DNA of 64,000 bases from Streptomyces endocoffeicus (GTDB taxonomy: Bacteria; Actinomycetota; Actinomycetes; Streptomycetales; Streptomycetaceae): positions 186,001 to 250,000 of the forward strand of contig NZ_JAERRG010000005.1 in assembly GCF_016741935.1 (NCBI RefSeq), in the 5' to 3' direction. The notes beneath the pieces were generated by a model, which was not told the DNA's origin, made no database searches, and was given only the letters and a program-made list of their open reading frames with translations. Both the position numbers and the translations under genes were made by a program. Below, in pieces: positions 59,840-64,000 of this stretch (positions are counted from its first letter, which is position 1; each line of letters opens with the position of its first letter).

Positions 59840-60873
59840 CGGAGGAAAAGGCCAATAAGGCGCCCACGATCATCGACATCGCGCGGGAAGCGGGGGTGTC
59901 GAAGTCCGCGGTCTCCCGGGCCCTGCTGGGGCAGGGACGCATCAGCGAGGAGGCCCGCTCGCGCATCCTCGACGTCGCTCAGCGGCTCGGCTACGTCAAG
60001 AACGCCATGGCGCAGGGGCTGGTCGCGCAGCGGACGCACACCCTGGGGGTGCTCGTCCGCGACGCCGTCCGCCCCTTCTACGGACAACTCCACGCGGCGC
60101 TCCAGGGGCGCGCCATCGAAGGCGGCTACCGGGTCGTCACCGCCACCGGCGTACGGGACTTCGCCCTCGCCGAGGAGCGCCGTGCCCTGCAGACGCTCCT
60201 CTCCCTGAGAGTCGAGGGGCTGGTGGTGTGCAGCGGTCTGCTTCCGGCGCGGGACATCGCCCCCTTCGTCGAACGGGTCCCCACGGTCGTCGCCGGACGG
60301 CCGGAGCCGCATCCGGCGATCAGCAGCGTCTACTGCGACGAGGAGGACGGCGCGGAGCAGCTCGTGGACCACCTGGTGTCACTCGGGCACCGCCGGGTGG
60401 CCGTGCTGCTGGTGCCGGAGGCGCTGTCCATCACTCAGTACGCCCGTACCGCCGCGATGGTGAGCGGCCTGCGGGAACGCGGCGTCGACACCGTCGTCAC
60501 CGAACTGACCGACGGCCCGGAGGCCCCCGCCGACACGGTGCCCGCGCTCCTCGAGGACCGTGAGATCACAGCGATCATGTGCCCCCAGGACGACGCCATG
60601 GTCAGCGTCCTGGAACGGCTCCGTCGAGCCGGGGTGCGGGTGCCCGGTGACATGTCGGTCACCGGCTTCGACGGCATCGGGCCCCTCACCACCCCGCTCC
60701 TCGGACTGACCACGCTGCGCCAGCCGTTGGACGAGGTCGGCCGACGCGCCATCGACCTGCTGCTGGAGCTCCGCGAGGACCGCTCCATGCCCACCCGCCA
60801 CATACCCCTGCGCGGGGCGCTGGTGGCCGGAACCACCACCGCCCCGCCTCCACCCCATCCCGCGCGGCGCTGA
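59836..60873 (+). CDS. LacI-family transcriptional regulator
   Basis: 345 residues from GTG 59836 overlapping the HAD stop. Helix-turn-helix TIIDIAREAGVSKSAVSRAL with hinge ILDVAQRLGYVKNAMAQGL; periplasmic-binding-protein-like effector domain TLGVLVRDAVRPFYGQLHAA, VSLGHRRVAVLLVPEALSI, DMSVTGFDGIGPLTTPLLGL. Two identical inverted 14-bp operator candidates flank the unit it presumably controls: one at the HAD-lacI promoter (self-regulation) and one at the ABC transporter promoter. Confidence 0.94.
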   Translation: MTEEKANKAPTIIDIAREAGVSKSAVSRALLGQGRISEEARSRILDVAQRLGYVKNAMAQGLVAQRTHTLGVLVRDAVRPFYGQLHAALQGRAIEGGYRVVTATGVRDFALAEERRALQTLLSLRVEGLVVCSGLLPARDIAPFVERVPTVVAGRPEPHPAISSVYCDEEDGAEQLVDHLVSLGHRRVAVLLVPEALSITQYARTAAMVSGLRERGVDTVVTELTDGPEAPADTVPALLEDREITAIMCPQDDAMVSVLERLRRAGVRVPGDMSVTGFDGIGPLTTPLLGLTTLRQPLDEVGRRAIDLLLELREDRSMPTRHIPLRGALVAGTTTAPPPPHPARR

Positions 60874-60928
60874 ATCCGGGGCCGCCCGCCGGAGCCCGGA
60901 GCCGCGTCGCTGACGTACCGGAGAAACC

Positions 60929-61588
60929 ATGTCCGCGCCCTCGGCCGTCTCGTCCTTCCGCTACGGCGTCTTCCTCCGCCCCGACCCCGGCACCTGCGCC
61001 CTGCTGACCGAACTCCATCTGCTGCTCAGGCAGCAGTACGGGCTGGTCTCCTGTGCCGCCTATCCGCCCCATGCCACCCTTATGGGCAACATGCCCACCG
61101 ATGCGCCCGAGGGCGAGCTGACCGATCGGATCGGTACGGCACTGGCGGGCACCACCTCCTTCACCACGTACAACTTGGGCGTCGAGAAGGGCGGAGGAGG
61201 CATCGGATTCAATCTCCACGACCTGCCCGATGGCTCCCCGAACCCCGGGATCACCGCCCTGCTCGACACGGTGCGCCGGGCGATGGCGCCAGTGGCTGAG
61301 CCAATGGACCACTACCGCGCCAACCCGCTGGACCCCGGCCGCTTCCGCGCGCATCTGTCCATCGCCTCCCATGAGCTGCTGATGCGCCCCGAACTCCGGC
61401 CGGAAATCGTCGATTTCGTCGAGGGCCTGGGATGGGAGCCGCCGCGCAGTTTCACGGCCGACACGGTCTCGCTGTACCGCTTCCGGAGCCCGGACTGGCA
61501 TGCGCAGTGGTGGCGCCATATGACCTGGGACCACGTCCGCAGCTGGCGCCTGGAGCCGGCCGCGACGGTGACCCTCGATGCCGCGTGA
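60929..61588 (+). CDS. 2H phosphoesterase family protein
   Basis: 219 residues from ATG 60929 with GGAGAAACC upstream. Two HxT/S-type motifs, the hallmark of the 2H superfamily, occur as PPHATLMG and RAHLSIAS, about 105 residues apart. No tRNA or RNA-ligase-specific domain is visible. 2H enzymes hydrolyse 2',3'-cyclic or other phosphodiesters. Its position between a LacI regulator/HAD phosphatase and an UgpABE-like importer suggests action on an imported phosphodiester or its cyclic product (inference). Confidence 0.82.
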   Translation: MSAPSAVSSFRYGVFLRPDPGTCALLTELHLLLRQQYGLVSCAAYPPHATLMGNMPTDAPEGELTDRIGTALAGTTSFTTYNLGVEKGGGGIGFNLHDLPDGSPNPGITALLDTVRRAMAPVAEPMDHYRANPLDPGRFRAHLSIASHELLMRPELRPEIVDFVEGLGWEPPRSFTADTVSLYRFRSPDWHAQWWRHMTWDHVRSWRLEPAATVTLDAA

Positions 61589-61623
61589 CGTCCCCGCGAT
61601 GTCCCCGCGGCCTCCCCGCGCCG

Positions 61624-61638
61624 GGGGCGTTGCGCCCC
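61624..61638 (+). terminator. small hairpin after the 2H phosphoesterase gene
   Basis: GGGGCG-TTG-CGCCCC, a perfect 6-bp GC stem 36 bp after the stop, in an otherwise GC-rich gap of 169 bp. Confidence 0.5.
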
Positions 61639-61744
61639 TGAGGCGTCGCTCCGGCGGCGGGGCCGTGCCCGAGGGCGCGTGTCGTCACTGAGGACGTTCG
61701 CCGGGTCGTAACCTTTCGGCCGCCCCCAAGACGTCGGTGCCGCA

Positions 61745-61776
61745 TAGCTTTTCAGCCATGTGCGGGAACGTTCCAC
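61745..61776 (+). promoter_or_regulatory. -10 element and LacI-type operator at the ABC permease start
   Basis: TAGCTT (61745-61750) is followed 7 nt later by ATG 61758, and CGGGAACGTTCCAC (61763-61776) follows within the first codons. The operator is identical in inverted orientation to that at 59084-59097. No Shine-Dalgarno is present, consistent with a leaderless transcript and repression by blocking at +1. Confidence 0.68.
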
Positions 61777-62666
61777 CACTGAAGCGCGCGGGCCCTCGTC
61801 GCCCCCGGCTCGGTCCCTGGCTGACCGTGCCGACCCTGCTGTTGATCGCTGTCTTCCTCTACTGGCCCCTGGGGCGCGGCATTTGGCTGAGCACCCGGGG
61901 GACCGACCTGCTCGGCAATCCGACCCGTTCGGTCGGGTTCGACAACTACACCCAGCTGCTGACCGACCCGGCGAGCCGCCGCGTGCTGCTCACCACGATC
62001 ATCCTTACGGTCGCCAGCGTGGCCGTGGCCACGGCGGGGGCGCTGGCGGCCGTGCTGCCGCTGCGCCGCCGCATCGTCGGACGCCGCCTCTTCCAGCTCG
62101 CCTTCTCCCTTCCCTTCGCCTACTCCGCCGCCTCGGCCTCGGCCTGCTTCGCCGGGCTGTTCGCCCCGTCGGTCGGCACGCTCAACCACGTGCTGGCGAA
62201 GCTGGGGTACGAGGGTCCGCCGTGGTTGCAGTCCCCGGGGTGGGCGATGCTGTGCGTGGCCCTGGCGACCGCCTGGTACGAGTTCGGGTTCGCCGTTCTC
62301 GTCCTGACGGCCGCTGTCCGGAATCTGCCCTCGGAGGTGCTGGAGGCCGCGGAGCTGGACGGGGCGAGCGGTCTGCGCCTGGTGCGCAGCGTGATCGTGC
62401 CGTTGATCTCGCCCAGCCTGTTCTTCCTCGCCGTCACCCAGACGATCAGCGGACTGCAGATCTTCACGCAGGTCCAGGTGCTCACCCGGGGCGGCCCCTC
62501 CGACGCGACGACCACCCTGGTCGTGGAGTTGTATCAGCGGGCCTTCGGCGGCGGGGTGCCCGACTACGGCCGGGCCTCGGCCATCGCGGTCGTACTGCTG
62601 GCGCTCGTCCTGTTCGTCACCGCCGTGCAGTTCCTCGTCCTCAACCGCCGGGTGACCACCTCATGA
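61758..62666 (+). CDS. ABC sugar transporter permease, UgpA-like
   Basis: 302 residues from ATG 61758. Six hydrophobic segments, from WLTVPTLLLIAVFLYWPLG to IAVVLLALVLFVTAVQFLVL, and the EAA loop LEAAELDGASGLRLVRSVIV that docks on the ATPase. The MalF/UgpA class of carbohydrate uptake (CUT1) permeases fits. Followed by a second permease with 4-bp overlap and then a solute-binding lipoprotein. No ATPase gene is visible in the window; CUT1 systems in Streptomyces often share MsiK encoded elsewhere. Confidence 0.92.
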   Translation: MCGNVPPLKRAGPRRPRLGPWLTVPTLLLIAVFLYWPLGRGIWLSTRGTDLLGNPTRSVGFDNYTQLLTDPASRRVLLTTIILTVASVAVATAGALAAVLPLRRRIVGRRLFQLAFSLPFAYSAASASACFAGLFAPSVGTLNHVLAKLGYEGPPWLQSPGWAMLCVALATAWYEFGFAVLVLTAAVRNLPSEVLEAAELDGASGLRLVRSVIVPLISPSLFFLAVTQTISGLQIFTQVQVLTRGGPSDATTTLVVELYQRAFGGGVPDYGRASAIAVVLLALVLFVTAVQFLVLNRRVTTS

Positions 62667-63553
62667 CCGTCACCACGACGCCCACGCGCCCCACGGTCAC
62701 CGAGGCCACCGCGGCGGTCCGAAGGCCGCGCAGGCCGGGCCCGGCGCTGCGCGCACGCGGCATGGTGCGCTGGCTGTGGCTCGTCGTCCTTACGGTCGTC
62801 GTCGGCTTCCCGGTCTATGTCACGCTGCTGACCGGGCTGCTGCCGCCGCAGGAAGTGGCCCACGGAACGCTGCTGCCCACCCGGCTGACCCTGGACAACT
62901 TCCGTGAGGCGCTGCGCAATGTGCCCTTCGGGCAGCAGTACGTCGTCAGCGTGCTCGTCACCGCCCTGCAGACGGGCGGCCAGCTGCTGACGTCATCACT
63001 GGCCGCGTACGCACTGGTGTTCCCGCGCTGGCGGGGGCGCGCGGTGGCGTTCGCCGTGATCGTCGCCACCCTGGCGATCCCCGGTGAGAGCCTGGTCATC
63101 CCGAACTACGAGCTCGTCACCGGCCTCGGGCTGCGCGACTCCCTCCTCGGGATCACCTTGCCGTTCCTCGCCGCCGGGTACCCGGTCTTCCTGCTGCGGC
63201 AGGCGTTCCTCACCCTCCCCCGGGAGGTGTGGGAGGCGGCGCGGCTGGACGGCTGCGGCGATCTGCGCTGTCTCTTCCTCGTCGTCCTCCCGATGGCCAG
63301 GCCCCAGGTGACCGCGGCCACCCTGTGGAGCGCGCTCGCCGCCTGGAACGGCTACTTCTGGCCGCTGCTCATCACCGACTCCCCGGACCGGCGCACCGTC
63401 CAGGTGGGCATCTCCCAGCTGGTCAACGCCGAGTCGACCAGCCCCGGCGTGATCTACGCCGGTACCACCCTCGTCCTCCTTCCCACCCTTCTGCTCGTCA
63501 TCGTGGGCCAGCGCTTCCTGCTCCACGGGCTCGCCCGCACCTCCCCGCGCTGA
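62663..63553 (+). CDS. ABC sugar transporter permease, UgpE-like
   Basis: 296 residues, ATG overlapping the previous stop. Six membrane segments, beginning WLWLVVLTVVVGFPVYVTLL, and the EAA loop WEAARLDGCGDLRCLFLVVL. The MalG/UgpE partner of the preceding permease. The typical extracytoplasmic LPTRLTLDNFREAL segment follows the first helix. Confidence 0.92.
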   Translation: MTVTTTPTRPTVTEATAAVRRPRRPGPALRARGMVRWLWLVVLTVVVGFPVYVTLLTGLLPPQEVAHGTLLPTRLTLDNFREALRNVPFGQQYVVSVLVTALQTGGQLLTSSLAAYALVFPRWRGRAVAFAVIVATLAIPGESLVIPNYELVTGLGLRDSLLGITLPFLAAGYPVFLLRQAFLTLPREVWEAARLDGCGDLRCLFLVVLPMARPQVTAATLWSALAAWNGYFWPLLITDSPDRRTVQVGISQLVNAESTSPGVIYAGTTLVLLPTLLLVIVGQRFLLHGLARTSPR

Positions 63554-63614
63554 CGCCGCTCTCCCCGCCTTCCCGCACCCCCTTCTCAAGCCCCCTTCCC
63601 GGAGGAACATCACC

Positions 63615-64000
63615 ATGCGCAGAAGCGCGTCCGTCCTCGCCGCCGTCGTGGCGCTGACCGCCCTCAGCGGCTGCGGCGACAACGGTAAGAACGACACCGG
63701 CAATTCCGGCCGGGCCCCCGGACCCGAGGCCCTCAAGGCCGCCAAGGGGCCCGTCACCGTCACCCTGTGGCACGGCCTCGGTGACACCAACGCCGTCGCG
63801 CTCCAGAAGCTCGTTGACCGGTTCAACGCCCAGCACCGCGGCAAGATCGAGGTCAAGGCCGTCTACCAGGGCCAGTACCCCGACGTGCTCGCCAAGTACA
63901 CCGCCGCCATCCGCGACAAGAGCACCCCGAGCCTGCTGCTCTCCTACGACATCAGCACCGGCTTCCTGCACGACGCGGGCCAGACCGTGCCCGCCCAGGA
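63615..64000 (+). CDS. extracellular solute-binding lipoprotein, UgpB-like, C-terminus outside window
   Basis: The first ~128 residues are visible from ATG 63615 with GGAGGAAC upstream. Signal peptide with lipobox LTALSGCG, then the family N-terminal strand VTVTLWHGLGDTNAVALQKL, VDRFNAQHRGKIEVKAVYQG and SYDISTGFLHDAG. WHGL and the YxGxYPD/QYPD element resemble glycerol-3-phosphate/glycerophosphodiester binding proteins (UgpB). It delivers the ligand to the two permeases just upstream. Confidence 0.9.
   Translation, partial: MRRSASVLAAVVALTALSGCGDNGKNDTGNSGRAPGPEALKAAKGPVTVTLWHGLGDTNAVALQKLVDRFNAQHRGKIEVKAVYQGQYPDVLAKYTAAIRDKSTPSLLLSYDISTGFLHDAGQTVPAQ

Noticed and set aside
59836..60873. LacI protein as regulator of the whole acyl-CoA cluster
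   Set aside because: The LacI-type palindrome GGAACGTTCC is seen only at the HAD and ABC permease starts, while the acyl-CoA promoters carry a different TCTGACGG-type motif.

Overview
The window is a high-GC (roughly 70-74%) actinobacterial chromosome segment with abundant GTG starts, 4-bp ATGA/GTGA gene overlaps and strong third-position G/C. Gene content and order (tsaB-rimI-tsaD, groES-groEL1 with His-rich tail, divergent whiD/bldM, a SigD/ShbA-type sigma factor, guaB, guaB3, glpD, receptor kinases, WhiJ-type XRE/DUF397/ATPase trio) place it in Streptomyces or a very close relative. All assignments come from reading the sequence and from knowledge of the families; no database search was run.

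Layout. 1-3.3 kb: end of a membrane-anchored secreted protein, then the tRNA t6A/ribosomal acetylation operon tsaB-rimI-tsaD plus a small conserved protein. 3.3-3.8 kb: a gene-free array of GGGGCTCCGCCCC palindromes. 3.8-7 kb: a BTAD (SARP-like) regulator and an alpha/beta hydrolase. 7-12.9 kb: a four-gene overlapping operon (lipoprotein, membrane fusion protein, ABC ATPase, MacB-type permease) divergent from an OmpR/HK two-component pair. 12.9-21.9 kb: a PuuE-like deacetylase, small proteins, an arylamine N-acetyltransferase, the XRE/DUF397/ATPase trio, a plant-like BAHD acyltransferase, a THUMP-type methyltransferase and a NodB lipoprotein. 22-24.3 kb: double-CIRCE groES-groEL1. 24.3-32.2 kb: SDR, MOSC, LysR, then the whiD/bldM/sigma/guaB/guaB3 developmental and purine block. 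32.3-39.1 kb: two related small membrane proteins, an extra MreB-like gene, a large DUF6049-like protein and a nucleotide-sugar dehydrogenase with substituted catalytic residues. 39.3-47.7 kb: glpD, a class C serine hydrolase lipoprotein, a receptor Ser/Thr kinase and a large receptor pseudokinase. 47.8-59 kb: an acyl-CoA/aldehyde catabolic cluster (AMP-ligase, three acyl-CoA dehydrogenases, two oxidoreductases, ALDH, cyclase) whose two divergent promoter regions share a TCTGACGG-type palindrome. 59-64 kb: HAD hydrolase, LacI regulator, 2H phosphoesterase and an UgpABE-like ABC importer, linked by two identical 14-bp LacI-type operators placed at the start codons of the HAD and permease genes.

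Two themes stand out. First, in-frame tandem repeats (period a multiple of 3 bp) recur in linkers and tails of about a dozen unrelated proteins, and in two intergenic regions. Second, several familiar folds carry substituted catalytic residues (pseudokinase, nucleotide-sugar dehydrogenase, dehalogenase-like hydrolase). The best candidates for something undescribed are the LacI/HAD/2H/ABC unit with paired start-codon operators, the kinase/pseudokinase receptor pair, the bacterial BAHD acyltransferase and the degenerate sugar dehydrogenase beside an extra MreB.
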